From: an uncultured Spartobacteria bacterium
GTDB taxonomy: Bacteria; Verrucomicrobiota; Verrucomicrobiia; Chthoniobacterales; Chthoniobacteraceae
Assembly (NCBI GenBank): GCA_903929475.1
Contig: CAIYUV010000177.1
Coordinates: forward strand, 1 to 37,457
Direction of reading: 5' to 3'
Length of the DNA stretch: 37,457 bases
In this document: one piece after another, positions 1-7,600 of the stretch
How positions within the stretch are numbered: position 1 is the first letter of the stretch
Layout: every line of letters begins with the position of its first letter
The notes under the pieces: model-generated
Told to the model about the DNA's origin: nothing
Database searches by the model: none
What the model saw: the letters and a program-made list of their open reading frames with translations, nothing else
Program-made: the position numbers and the translations under genes

Positions 1-60
1 GAGCCAGTCGCGCTTTCCCTCCGGATCCTTGGGCCAGAAATAGTTGTGTTTTGTATTCAT
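1..60 (-). CDS. N-terminus of an unidentified protein, cut by the window edge
   Basis: An open frame starts with ATG at 60 on the minus strand and runs off the left edge. It reads 20 codons, beginning MNTKHNYFWPKDPEGK. The region upstream (61-145) is an A/C-rich leader on this strand with no other reading frame, which fits a 5' untranslated region. The aromatic start with a charged KRDWL end looks like a real soluble N-terminus, but I do not recognise the family. Only 60 bases are visible, so the call is tentative. A 21-bp tandem repeat lies about 225 bases upstream of this start. Confidence 0.45.
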   Translation of the reverse strand, partial: MNTKHNYFWPKDPEGKRDWL

Positions 61-631
61 GATGTTGGTTTTTTAGTGATTGATGTTGTGGTGTGTGATG
101 TTGCTGTTTTGTTTTGTTGTTAGGTTTCGTGTCTTGTTGTTGGTTTGATGTTCCGGGGAAAATCTTCCGCGTGTGGATGGGGGAAATACGGCTCTCTGGA
201 TTCGATCTTTCACGAAGTGCGGGATTTTTTCCGCCGACCGACTCCCTCCCCCGCGCCACCAGCCAGCCGACTTGCGCAAATGAATGACTCCGATTGCCGT
301 CGGACTGATTCCGATTGCCGTCGGACTGACTCCGATTGCCGTCGGAATGACTTTCTTGGCTGGGAAAATGCCCATTTTCACCGCCCCAACAGAGAAGACA
401 CCCCTCGGCGACAGAGAAAGCCCCCCATTTTCCGACAAAATGCCCAAACCCACGCTTTGCGCCACGGCACCTTGGTGCGAGGCACGGTAGCGCACGGCGC
501 AGCGGGGCAAAACCAATCTCGATGAGGGCGAGTGCATGGTGTCGTATGGAGGTAAGTGGGAGGATTTCACAAAATACCGATCCTAATAGCAAGCGCGATT
601 TTTTCTCCGCGTCGGTGCTCATCCCAACGGG
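61..631. other. Gene-free leader with repeat remnants
   Basis: Positions 61-150 are unusually T/G-rich on the plus strand (A/C-rich on the minus strand) and look like the leader of the edge gene. Positions 150-260 are GC-rich with no coding frame I believe. Positions 285-347 hold a three-unit 21-bp repeat. Positions 386-420 carry two copies of ACAGAGAA. Open frames here on both strands are low-complexity readings through the repeat, and I do not call them genes. Confidence 0.5.
285..347. repeat. 21-bp tandem repeat array 1 (3 units)
   Basis: Three units start at 285, 306 and 327, each exactly 21 bp, and differ only at one internal base and the last base. A degenerate fourth start (TGACTTTC) follows at 348. 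Each unit contains CCGATTGCCGTCGG, a dyad with CCGA and TCGG arms. On the plus strand the period keeps one frame open as the heptapeptide DSDCRRT. The motif CCAACAGAGAAG follows at 386. Confidence 0.9.
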
Positions 632-713
632 ATGAAATCATTCAGCCCAGGGTTGCGAGGCACGAGCTACCCTGGGTGGATTCCCGTTCCATCCATCAAC
701 CCTGAATGGGTTG
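621..713. repeat. REP-like element with three palindromes
   Basis: Three back-to-back hairpins are visible. ATCCCAACGGGAT is at 621-633. CCCAGGGT (646-653) pairs with ACCCTGGG (669-676) around a 15-base loop. CAACCC (697-702) pairs with GGGTTG (708-713). From memory, this 'GGGATGAAAT...CAGCCCAGGGTTGC' layout resembles dispersed intergenic palindromes of Verrucomicrobiota and Planctomycetota, but I cannot count copies here. The element runs directly into the coding frame of the GYF-domain gene. Confidence 0.7.
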
Positions 714-1156
714 CATCCGAACGAACGGGGGAATTCTTTCTCATTTGGATCTTCTCGATGATTATCGGCTGCATGATTGGCGCAGCGAAGGACAGAGTAG
801 GCTCAGGCTTTGTCTGGAGCTTTCTCTTCGGTCCACTCGGCGTTCTCGTCGTCCTCTGCCTACCGAACCTCAAAAAGCAGAAGGAGGAGACAGAGCGCAA
901 ACAGCAACTCGCGCTTCAACTTCAACTCCAGCAAGCACAACTCCAGAAGCTCGACCAGATTCACCGCAGCGCGCCTCCACCGCCAGGCTACGAACCGAAG
1001 TTGCGCATTGCTTCCAACGGACAAGACTTAGGAGAGATGCCCGTGGCGACCGTCAAACTTATGCTCAAGAGCGGCAAGCTGACTCCGCAGGACTATTACT
1101 TCGACGCCGACTCGAACGACTGGATGCAACTCGACTGTTGCACAGCTTTAGTATGA
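632..1156 (+). CDS. Small membrane protein with C-terminal GYF_2 (DUF4339-like) domain
   Basis: The frame has 174 codons. Residues 36-80 hold two hydrophobic stretches around a small AKDRVGSGF loop, typical of a short inner-membrane hairpin. Residues 84-115 are a Gln/Lys-rich coiled-coil linker. Residues 123-170 (from KLRIASNGQDLGEM to SNDWMQL) look like a GYF_2 domain, with the usual pattern of a Gly-x-hydrophobic segment, a 'V..ML..GKL' helix and a final Trp. The first 28 codons are encoded by the REP-like palindromes, so the native start is uncertain. The next in-frame ATG is at 758, inside the first membrane segment. No good ribosome site precedes either. The protein's role is unknown; GYF domains generally bind proline-rich peptides. 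Confidence 0.7.
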   Translation: MKSFSPGLRGTSYPGWIPVPSINPEWVASERTGEFFLIWIFSMIIGCMIGAAKDRVGSGFVWSFLFGPLGVLVVLCLPNLKKQKEETERKQQLALQLQLQQAQLQKLDQIHRSAPPPPGYEPKLRIASNGQDLGEMPVATVKLMLKSGKLTPQDYYFDADSNDWMQLDCCTALV

Positions 1157-1178
1157 CGCTTTCACCGAACGCAACGTG

Positions 1179-1342
1179 GCCTAACCATGCGCTGCAGCGC
1201 ACATGACCTCGTGTGTGTGGCGCGTGGTGCGCCGGGTCAGTGCAAGTTGACAAATGCGTCGGGTGAAGCGGAACGTGGGCGCGGTTCAATCTATAGCGAC
1301 GAACTCGCGGCTGGCCTTGCGGCCTGGCGGTTCAGGTTAGGC
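1179..1342 (+). other. Possible degenerate integron attC site
   Basis: GCCTAAC at 1179-1185 fits the attC inverse-core consensus RYYYAAC, and GTTAGGC at 1336-1342 is its exact reverse complement and fits the core consensus GTTRRRY. The pair follows the stop of the GYF gene by 22 bases, which is the cassette arrangement. After the first core comes CATGCGCTGCAGCGC, which resembles environmental attC arms. Against this, the 164-bp span is longer than usual and the inner arms do not pair well. No integrase is present in the window. The interval 1157-1494 holds no gene. Confidence 0.35.
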
Positions 1343-1494
1343 TGCGAACACGCGCCACGTTCCAAAGCGTTTCCAAAGTGTATTGGTGAAGGGAAGTAGG
1401 GACAGATTATTTGCATCCCGACCGGCTGCGGTGGTGCATGGAAGTGGTGCGTGTTGTTTTGATGAAGGGCAGGATTGGGCGTGTTTGCCTTCTG

Positions 1495-2829
1495 TCAGCG
1501 TGCGAGTTCTTCGAGGAGGGTGCGGTTGAGGCGGATGCCGGCTTCGAAGTTTTCGATGGGGAAGTTTTCGTCGGGGGCGTGGGCGCGGCAGTCGGGCAGG
1601 GCGAGGCCGAGGAGGAGGGTTTCGGCACCGAGGATTTTTTTGAAGGTGTTTACAATGGGGATGCTGCCGCCTTCGCGGATGAGGGCGGTTTCCCTGCCGG
1701 GGAATGTGCGGGCGAGGGCGCGCCGGGCGGCTTTGCCAAAGGCGCTGTGCGGGTCGGTGGCGTAGGGCTCGCCGCTGTGGCCGTCTTCGATTTCGATGCG
1801 CACGCCGGGCGGGCAGTGTTTTTGCAAATGCGCGCGCACTTTGGCCATGATGTCCGCAGGGCGCTGGCCGGGCACGAGGCGGAAGGTGAGTTTCACGAAG
1901 GCTTCGCGTCCGATGACGGTCTTGCTGCCCGCGCCCTGGAAGCCGCCGCCGATGCCGTTCACTTCGACGGTCGGGCGTGCCCACAGCCGCTCGACGCTCG
2001 TGTAGCCTGCTTCGCCAAAGAGCGCGGGTGAGCCGGTGACGGCGAGGATTTCGGCGTCGCCGAAAGGCAGCCGCGCCCATGCATCGCGCTCCCATTGCTG
2101 GAGCGGCGCGACGTCGTCGTAGAAACCGGCGACGGCGACGCGTCCCTCGGCGTCGTGCAGCGTGGCGACGAGCCGTGCGAGCGCGGTGAGGGGGTTTGCA
2201 ACCGCGCCGCCGTAGATGCCGCTGTGCAAATCGGTCGCCGGGCCGTGGAGGCGCACTTCCATCGCAGCGACGCCGCGCAGTCCGTAGGTGAAAGTGGGCG
2301 TGTCGCGCGCGATCATGCCGGTGTCGGAGATGGCGATGATGTCGCACTTCAACTCTTCGCGATGCGCGGCGAGAAAGGTTTCGAGATGGCTGCTGCCAAC
2401 TTCCTCCTCGCCTTCGATGAGGAAGATCAGATTCACGGGAACGTCGCCTTTTTCGCGCAGCGTCTCCCCCACCCCGAGCACGTGCGCGAGGATCTGGCCT
2501 TTGTTGTCCGTGGAGCCGCGTGCGTAAATCACGCCATCGCGCACGACCGGCTCAAACGGCGGCGAAGTCCACTCAGCGAGCGGGTCCACCGGCTGCACGT
2601 CGTAGTGCCCGTAGATCATCACGGTGCGCCGACCGGCGATGTGTTGATTGCGCGCAACGACGATGGGATGCCCGCCCGTCGCGTGGATTTCCGCTTTCAA
2701 ACCGAGCGCGTTTAATTTCGCACCAAGCCACTGCGCGCACGCCGCGACATCCCCCGCCCGCTCGGGCAGTGTGGAAATGCTGGGAAAGCGGATGAAAGCA
2801 AACAGGTCGTCGAGATGCGCGGAGTTCAT
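1495..2829 (-). CDS. M20 family dipeptidase (metallopeptidase)
   Basis: A cytoplasmic dizinc peptidase of the M20 (carnosinase/CNDP-like) family, 444 aa, full length for the group. Visible motifs: YGHYDVQP at 73-80 (His75 and Asp77, first zinc site), STDNKGQ at 106-112 with bridging Asp108, IEGEEEVGS at 138-146 (catalytic Glu pair), SDTG at 168-171, DLHSGIYGG at 200-208 at the start of the dimerisation domain, and a late RAHAPDENF with the last metal-binding His. This order is diagnostic. Substrate specificity (beta-alanyl or ordinary dipeptides, or N-acyl amino acids) cannot be read from the sequence. It stands alone, 66 bases downstream of the toxin gene on the same strand. Confidence 0.93.
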   Translation of the reverse strand: MNSAHLDDLFAFIRFPSISTLPERAGDVAACAQWLGAKLNALGLKAEIHATGGHPIVVARNQHIAGRRTVMIYGHYDVQPVDPLAEWTSPPFEPVVRDGVIYARGSTDNKGQILAHVLGVGETLREKGDVPVNLIFLIEGEEEVGSSHLETFLAAHREELKCDIIAISDTGMIARDTPTFTYGLRGVAAMEVRLHGPATDLHSGIYGGAVANPLTALARLVATLHDAEGRVAVAGFYDDVAPLQQWERDAWARLPFGDAEILAVTGSPALFGEAGYTSVERLWARPTVEVNGIGGGFQGAGSKTVIGREAFVKLTFRLVPGQRPADIMAKVRAHLQKHCPPGVRIEIEDGHSGEPYATDPHSAFGKAARRALARTFPGRETALIREGGSIPIVNTFKKILGAETLLLGLALPDCRAHAPDENFPIENFEAGIRLNRTLLEELAR

Positions 2830-2895
2830 TGCCGCGACACTGGCAAAAGGATCGGCGCACGTCGAGTGGTGCGCGCAAACTGTGTTCCCAACTTG

Positions 2896-3195
2896 CTATT
2901 GGCGTCGCAACGCAGATCTGATCCGTCTCGGTTCCAGACGGCAATCAAGCACACGCATGACGAGCACGGCACCGTCTGCATCGAAGCGATAGTAGATGGC
3001 CCATGGGAAGCGATGGGAGAGCAGTCTAAAAAATCCGAAGACCATTCGATGGATTCCTGCGTGAAGCGTCAGCGAATCAATGTCCGAAAAAAGGGAATCG
3101 AGAAAGTAAGAACCCAATCCCTCGCCCTGCATTTCGTAAAAGCGACGGCCATCCGCCAAATCATCGCGGGCGGAACTGAGGATGCGGATTTTCAC
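2896..3195 (-). CDS. ParE/RelE-family toxin
   Basis: 99 aa. It has the small basic fold of the RelE/ParE superfamily: an N-terminal beta strand (MKIRILSSARDDL), a helix ending in FYEMQGEGLG, a FLDSLFSDID helix, and a C-terminal beta sheet with FPWAIYYRF and VLVMRVLDCRLEP. The IYYRFD...V..VLDCR pattern is typical of ParE-type toxins that act with a short 'unstable antitoxin'. The gene begins 5 bases after the stop of the antitoxin gene and is presumably co-transcribed and autoregulated with it. ParE members poison gyrase and RelE members cleave mRNA; the sequence alone does not settle which applies. Confidence 0.85.
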   Translation of the reverse strand: MKIRILSSARDDLADGRRFYEMQGEGLGSYFLDSLFSDIDSLTLHAGIHRMVFGFFRLLSHRFPWAIYYRFDADGAVLVMRVLDCRLEPRRIRSALRRQ

Positions 3196-3200
3196 CCTGC

Positions 3201-3431
3201 CTAAACCGTCTTGTTGCGGAGTTCAGCCTTTGCGCGATTCCAATCGAGAATCTCCTCGCGGCCATCTGCCAGTCGGCGCTCCGTCTCAGCAAGCACGCCC
3301 TCATGCCACGCAGGCGACGCCAGCTCAGCCTCTTTGCGGCTCAAGTCACCCCACAAAGTTTCCATCAGGTGCAATTTCTCCGAGTGTGCCAGACGTTCGG
3401 CGGCCTCTTCGATTTCAGCGAGCGTGCTCAT
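3201..3431 (-). CDS. Addiction-module antitoxin (PF09720/TIGR02574-like)
   Basis: 76 aa, acidic and almost entirely helical. The layout is that of the addiction-module component family: an N-terminal helix (EIEEAAERLAHSEKLHLMETLW), then a linker with SPAWHEGVLAETERRLADG and a final WNRAKAEL helix. The W-H-x(2)-V-L-x-E-x(2)-R pattern is the family signature. It precedes the toxin gene by 5 bases, the expected order, so that antitoxin is made first. In related modules the antitoxin masks the toxin and is degraded under stress. Confidence 0.85.
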   Translation of the reverse strand: MSTLAEIEEAAERLAHSEKLHLMETLWGDLSRKEAELASPAWHEGVLAETERRLADGREEILDWNRAKAELRNKTV

Positions 3432-3645
3432 GGCGCGGAACGTAGCACGCCATTGTGCGGGACGTCAACGCGCCCGCTGCGGGGAGGACGACGACCACTA
3501 TCTATCCACTGCCGGAGGGAAACCGCTCGCTTTCTAGCCGGGGGAAATGCGGAGCTGTTGCGCGTGGCGGGTATTTTCCAGAGTGAGGAGCGATAGTCGC
3601 ACGCGATGGCACGACGGCGGCTAGACGCGCGACTGCACTTCGGCC

Positions 3646-4389
3646 ATGCTGAATTTCATGCGCATCATCACTCTACTTTTCGCCTTCGCGGCGGCGGCTT
3701 TCGCGGATACTCCGGCGGAGGAAAATAAACCGGCGGCGGAGACTTTCAAAGCGCCGAAGGAAGTCGCGCCGGGTGTGTTTGAGATCGGCTTGGTGCGCGT
3801 GGACAAGAGCGCTGGCACCGTCTCCTTTCCCGCGAAGGTGAACATGGTGGACGGCCTGCTGGAGTATCTGCTCGTGACGCCGCAGGGACCTGCGCACGAG
3901 AGCCTGTTTGTGAGCGACGCGCCGCCGAAGGAAGTCCACATGGCGATGCTGCTGCTCGGCGCGAAAGGGATGGCGCAGCCAAAGGACGGAGCGATTGCGG
4001 GGCGCATTGATTCCGAGTCCCTCGCGAGGGCACCGAAGCTCACGGGGGATAAAATCACGATCACTGCGGTGTGGAAGGACAAGGCCGGCAAGGAACAAGT
4101 CACGCGCGTCGAGCGCTGGATTGTCCGCATGATTGTCTCGCGGAAGAAAGCCTCGGAGACCGTGCCTGCGGAGGACGGGCCGTGGCTCTACACGGGCAGC
4201 TTTTTTTACGACAACCGCTTCATCGCACAGACCGAGGGCGCGCACGCAGCGCTCGTGACGTATCCCGGCGCGCTCATCAACAACCCGCGCACCGGCTCGA
4301 ACGACGACCACGAGTGGTTCGTGAACAAGGAATCCGTCCCGCCGAAGGACACGCCAGTCACATTCACCATCAAACTCGAACCCAAATGA
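3646..4389 (+). CDS. Secreted YdjY-domain protein
   Basis: 247 aa with a signal peptide (MLNFMRIITLLFAFAAAAFA, cleavage near residue 20). ATG at 3658 is an equally good start and gives a tighter signal peptide. The mature part begins with a Glu/Pro/Lys-rich linker, then a beta-rich domain starting APGVFEIGLVRVDKSAGTVSFPAKVNM and continuing LLEYLLVTPQGPAHESLFVSDAPP. This matches the YdjY-like domain common in Verrucomicrobiota and Planctomycetota as I know it. No enzymatic motif is evident. The stop overlaps the start of the next gene in ATGA, so the two are translationally coupled and probably work together in the periplasm. Confidence 0.8.
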   Translation: MLNFMRIITLLFAFAAAAFADTPAEENKPAAETFKAPKEVAPGVFEIGLVRVDKSAGTVSFPAKVNMVDGLLEYLLVTPQGPAHESLFVSDAPPKEVHMAMLLLGAKGMAQPKDGAIAGRIDSESLARAPKLTGDKITITAVWKDKAGKEQVTRVERWIVRMIVSRKKASETVPAEDGPWLYTGSFFYDNRFIAQTEGAHAALVTYPGALINNPRTGSNDDHEWFVNKESVPPKDTPVTFTIKLEPK

Positions 4390-5540
4390 AACGCCGCCAG
4401 TTCATCCTCGCCACACTCGCCCTCGCCAGCTTCGCGCACGCCGCCAACGAACCGCTCCCCCGCGAGGAAAAGAACCTTTCCTTCCGCAATGAACTCCGCG
4501 ACCCGATGAGCCGCGGCATCGCCTGGCTGCTCGCACAGCAGAATGCCGACGGCAGCTTTGGCAAAGACAACACGCATCCCGCACTGACCGCCCTCCCGCT
4601 CGTCGCCCTGCTCCGCGAGCCTTCGGGGAAATACGCAACCTCCGACGCCGTGAAAAAAGGCGCGGCCTACCTGCGCAAGTTCGCGCAGCCCGACGGCGGC
4701 ATTTACAACACCGACAGCGGACTCGCCAACTACAACACCAGCGTCTGCCTGCTCGCCCTCGCACTCGTCGGCGATGAAAAGGACGTCCCCCTTCTCCGCG
4801 CCGCGCGCGCCTACGTCATCGGCCAGCAAGCCACCGGCATGGCCAAGCCCGCCACCGACGGCGGCATCGGCTACGGCACCGTCGGCGCGAGCGCGAAGCG
4901 CGGCCACCCCGACCTCGACAACACCTACATCGCACTCGAAGCCCTTCGCGCCACCGAATCCCTCGCCGCCGACAAGCCCGGCGAAAAGCAGCTCAACTGG
5001 AAGGCCGCGATTGATTTCATCTCCCGCTGCCAAAACCTCCCCTCGCACAACAAGGAGAAATGGGCCAGCGGCGACGCCGAGAACAAAGGCGGCTTCATCT
5101 ACTTCCCCGGCGAGAGCAACGCCGGCGAAATGCCCCTCGAAGGCGGCGGCATCGCCCTCCGCAGCTACGGCACCATGAGCTACGCCGGCCTCCTCAGCTT
5201 CATCTACGCCGACTTGAAAAAGGACGACCCCCGCGTCACCGCCGCAATGGACTGGCTCAAGAAGCACTACACCCTCAGCGAAAACCCCGGCCTCGAAAAG
5301 CAGGGCTATTTCTACTACCTCCACCTCATGGCCAAGGGCCTCACCGCCGCAGGCGTCACCGAGCTGGAGCGCGACGGCAGGAAAGTGGACTGGCGCCGCG
5401 AACTCGGCTTGCAGTTGATGAAACTCCAAACCCCCGACGGCTTCTGGGCCAACGACGTCGCCCGCTGGAAGGAAAACAACGCCATCCTCACCACGACATA
5501 CGGCGTCATGTCGCTGGAGATTCTCTACAACCAGATGTAG
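4386..5540 (+). CDS. Secreted prenyltransferase/squalene-cyclase-like repeat protein
   Basis: 384 aa from the ATG that overlaps the previous stop (ATGA). The signal peptide MKRRQFILATLALASFAHA has a twin-arginine-like RRQFIL, so Tat export is possible. The body is an alpha/alpha toroid with repeated QW-like motifs: QQNADGSFG, QPDGGIYN, DGGIGYG, NKGGFIYFPG and QTPDGFWAND. DLDNTYIALEAL resembles the substrate-facing strand of related proteins. I see no cyclase DxDD motif, so I infer a structural or binding role, or an unknown reaction, rather than hopanoid synthesis. The coupling to the YdjY-domain protein is the best clue to its function. Confidence 0.85.
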   Translation: MKRRQFILATLALASFAHAANEPLPREEKNLSFRNELRDPMSRGIAWLLAQQNADGSFGKDNTHPALTALPLVALLREPSGKYATSDAVKKGAAYLRKFAQPDGGIYNTDSGLANYNTSVCLLALALVGDEKDVPLLRAARAYVIGQQATGMAKPATDGGIGYGTVGASAKRGHPDLDNTYIALEALRATESLAADKPGEKQLNWKAAIDFISRCQNLPSHNKEKWASGDAENKGGFIYFPGESNAGEMPLEGGGIALRSYGTMSYAGLLSFIYADLKKDDPRVTAAMDWLKKHYTLSENPGLEKQGYFYYLHLMAKGLTAAGVTELERDGRKVDWRRELGLQLMKLQTPDGFWANDVARWKENNAILTTTYGVMSLEILYNQM

Positions 5541-5859
5541 CCAGCCTCAAAGAGGCCGGTGTTTCCCCACGCCTGTCCGCATGGTTGCCAGGGCAGCTTG
5601 GGAAATGGCCCGGCGCTTCCGCGATGGTTTTTCTTGCGTGTGATGAGAAAAGTCCCGGCAGGGATGGCAAGGACGGCCATTCCGTCGCGGCGGGGCTTGC
5701 CTATGTAGAGGGAAACATTTCCCCCGCACGGAATCGCCTGGCCATTTCCGGCAAAATTTCCCAGCAAAGTTGTCAGAAAACAGGCTCCGTAGCAGAAACA
5801 GATAGGGAAAGTGGGGACAAACCCGATGAAAGTGGGGACAGAAAAGAGCGGTGTTATCC
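5541..5859. other. Gene-free spacer before array 2
   Basis: No convincing gene. A short hairpin (GCCTC 5544-5548 with GAGGC 5552-5556) directly follows the stop of the prenyltransferase-like gene but lacks a T-run. At 5807 and 5828 the sequence GAAAGTGGGGACA occurs twice with a spacing of exactly 21, the same period as the array that follows. The open frames here are readings through low-complexity sequence. Confidence 0.5.
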
Positions 5860-6090
5860 CACACGACCGCCCTCCTACTCCACACGACCGCCCTCCTACT
5901 CCACACGACCGCCCTCCTACTCCACACGACCGACCTCCCTCCCCACACGACCGACCTCCCCCTCCACACGACCGACATCCCTCTCCACACGAACGACATT
6001 CCTCTCCACACGAACGACCTCACTTTCCACACGAACGACCTCACTTTCCACACGAACGACCTCCCTTTCCACACGAACGACCTCCCTTTC
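5860..6090. repeat. 21-bp tandem repeat array 2 (11 units)
   Basis: Eleven consecutive units of exactly 21 bp start at 5860. Each begins CACACGAMCG followed by a C/T-rich half. The units change in steps along the array: the first three share one variant, the next few are intermediates, and the last five have CACACGAACGAC. This gradient is what unequal exchange or slippage leaves. Read on the minus strand it gives degenerate heptapeptides such as VWKGRSF. A partial unit follows at 6091. No dyad as clear as in the other arrays is seen. Confidence 0.95.
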
Positions 6091-6103
6091 CACATTGGCG
6101 CTT

Positions 6104-6142
6104 TCATAGGCCCCATAGGCCCTATCCGGCCAATAGGCCCTA
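6104..6142. repeat. Short ATAGGCCC repeat
   Basis: Directly after array 2, the octamer ATAGGCCC occurs three times with intervening CCAT and TATCCGGCCA, giving partly palindromic ATAGGCCCTAT elements. On the minus strand it reads GPIG-type codons. It looks like a separate microsatellite-like element rather than coding sequence. The remaining 6143-6257 contains nothing I recognise. Confidence 0.5.
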
Positions 6143-6257
6143 TCTCCCCAGCCGACAGATGAGCCCTCCCTTTCCACACTACTGCCCCATCCTCGACACC
6201 ATCCGCTTCTGGGACGCCGCCGAATGGCTCCTCGCCCGCACCATCGGCCTCCACCGC

Positions 6258-7451
6258 CTAGTATTTCGGGAAGCCGGTGTCTATCCGCTCGGCCCATGCG
6301 TCGAAGCCGCGCTCGACGTTCCATGCGCGAGTGAAGCCGGCCTCTTGCAGCATTTTTACAGCATGGGCGGAGCGGGCTCCGTTTTTGCAGATGAGAATGG
6401 TGTCCTCGGCGCTGTCCAATTCGCTCATGCGCGCGGGGAGCTGGGCGAGCGGGATGAGGGTGGCTTTTTCGAGGCCGCAGATGTCGCGCTCGTAGGGTTC
6501 GCGCACATCCACGAATCGGAATGGCGCGCCGCCCGCGAGGCGTGCTTGCAGTTCCTCGACGGTGATGTGCGGGACGTTCGCCTCCGCTTCGTGTTTCGCG
6601 CGGGCCTGCGGAATGCCGCAGAACTGGTCGTAATCAATGAGGTCGGTGATGGTGGCGTTCGGGCCGCAGACGGGACACTTGGGGTCGCGGCGCAGCTTGA
6701 ACTCGCGGAATTTCATCGCGAGTGCATCGAAATTGACGAGGCGGCCAAGTAAAGGCTCGCCGATGCCGCAGATGAGTTTCACAGCCTCGACTGCCTGGAT
6801 GACGCCGATGATTCCCGGCAGGACGCCGAGGACGCCGCCCTCTGCGCACGTAGGCACTTCGCCGGGCGGCGGCGGCTCGGGGAACATGCAGCGGTAGCAC
6901 GGCCCGCCAAGGTGTGGTGCGAAAACGGTGGCCTGCCCGTCGAAGCGGAAGATGGAGCCGTAGATGTTCACTTTCTTCGTGAAGACGCAGAGGTCGTTGG
7001 TGAGGTAGCGCGTCTGGAAGTTATCGGTGCCGTCTATGAGGATGTCGTAAGGCTCGACGATCTGGCGGGCGTTCTCGCTGGTGAAGAGGGTTTCGTAGAT
7101 GTCCACCTGCACGTTGGGGTTGATGTCGCGGATGCGCTCGCGGGCGGATTTGCATTTGCTTCGCCCCACGTCCTTCGTGCCGTGCAAGACTTGCCGCTGG
7201 AGGTTGGAAAAATCCACCACGTCGCTGTCCACGATGCCGATGCGCCCGATGCCGGCCGCCGCGAGGTAGAGCAGGATGGGAGAGCCAAGCCCGCCCGCAC
7301 CGATACAAAGGATGCTGGCAGCCTTGAGCTTCTTCTGCCCTTCGAGCGTCACCTCCGGCATGATGAGATGACGCGAGTAGCGGGCGATTTCGTCGTTGCT
7401 GAACTCGGTCTTCGCGTAACGTGACGGGTCGAGAATGCTTGGCAGAGGCAT
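6258..7451 (-). CDS. moeB: MoeB/ThiF-type adenylyltransferase with C-terminal rhodanese domain
   Basis: 397 aa from the ATG at 7451; the frame stays open upstream, but that part has no homology. The E1-like domain spans 1-275. GAGGLGS (51-57) is the ATP loop, DSDVVDFSNLQRQ (75-87) the nucleotide and Mg site, and CYRC (185-188) with CPVC (259-262) form the structural zinc site. Cys202 in TCAEGGVLG sits at the adenylate/thioester position. The rhodanese domain covers 295-397 with the active loop CKNGARS from Cys355. Such fusions activate the C-terminal Gly of MoaD/ThiS-like proteins and can supply sulfur. Which carrier it serves (molybdopterin, thiamine or cysteine synthesis) is not shown, since none is adjacent. 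Confidence 0.9.
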   Translation of the reverse strand: MPLPSILDPSRYAKTEFSNDEIARYSRHLIMPEVTLEGQKKLKAASILCIGAGGLGSPILLYLAAAGIGRIGIVDSDVVDFSNLQRQVLHGTKDVGRSKCKSARERIRDINPNVQVDIYETLFTSENARQIVEPYDILIDGTDNFQTRYLTNDLCVFTKKVNIYGSIFRFDGQATVFAPHLGGPCYRCMFPEPPPPGEVPTCAEGGVLGVLPGIIGVIQAVEAVKLICGIGEPLLGRLVNFDALAMKFREFKLRRDPKCPVCGPNATITDLIDYDQFCGIPQARAKHEAEANVPHITVEELQARLAGGAPFRFVDVREPYERDICGLEKATLIPLAQLPARMSELDSAEDTILICKNGARSAHAVKMLQEAGFTRAWNVERGFDAWAERIDTGFPKY

Positions 7452-7600
7452 GGTGTGTTTTCGGAAAAGGGCGCGGACGTTAGCACGCAAAGCGGTTTTG
7501 GAAAGTGCGGCGTTGATGCCTCGGATCCGCCGGTGATTTTCCACCCACCGTGATTCGCACCTTGAAGAAAGCGGCTTCGATGGTTGTTGTGACTGCAACC

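Noticed and set aside
4206-5429. 407-codon minus-strand frame opposite the prenyltransferase-like gene
   Set aside because: It is a Gly/Ala/Val-rich antisense shadow of a gene with clear family motifs and signal peptide.
5860-6090. CRISPR array
   Set aside because: Units are contiguous 21-bp repeats without unique spacers, and no cas genes are present. The same holds for the other four arrays.
5811-6752. Plus-strand open frame across array 2 and into the moeB region
   Set aside because: It is a low-complexity reading of the repeat (PHDRPPT heptads) followed by the antisense of a solid gene.
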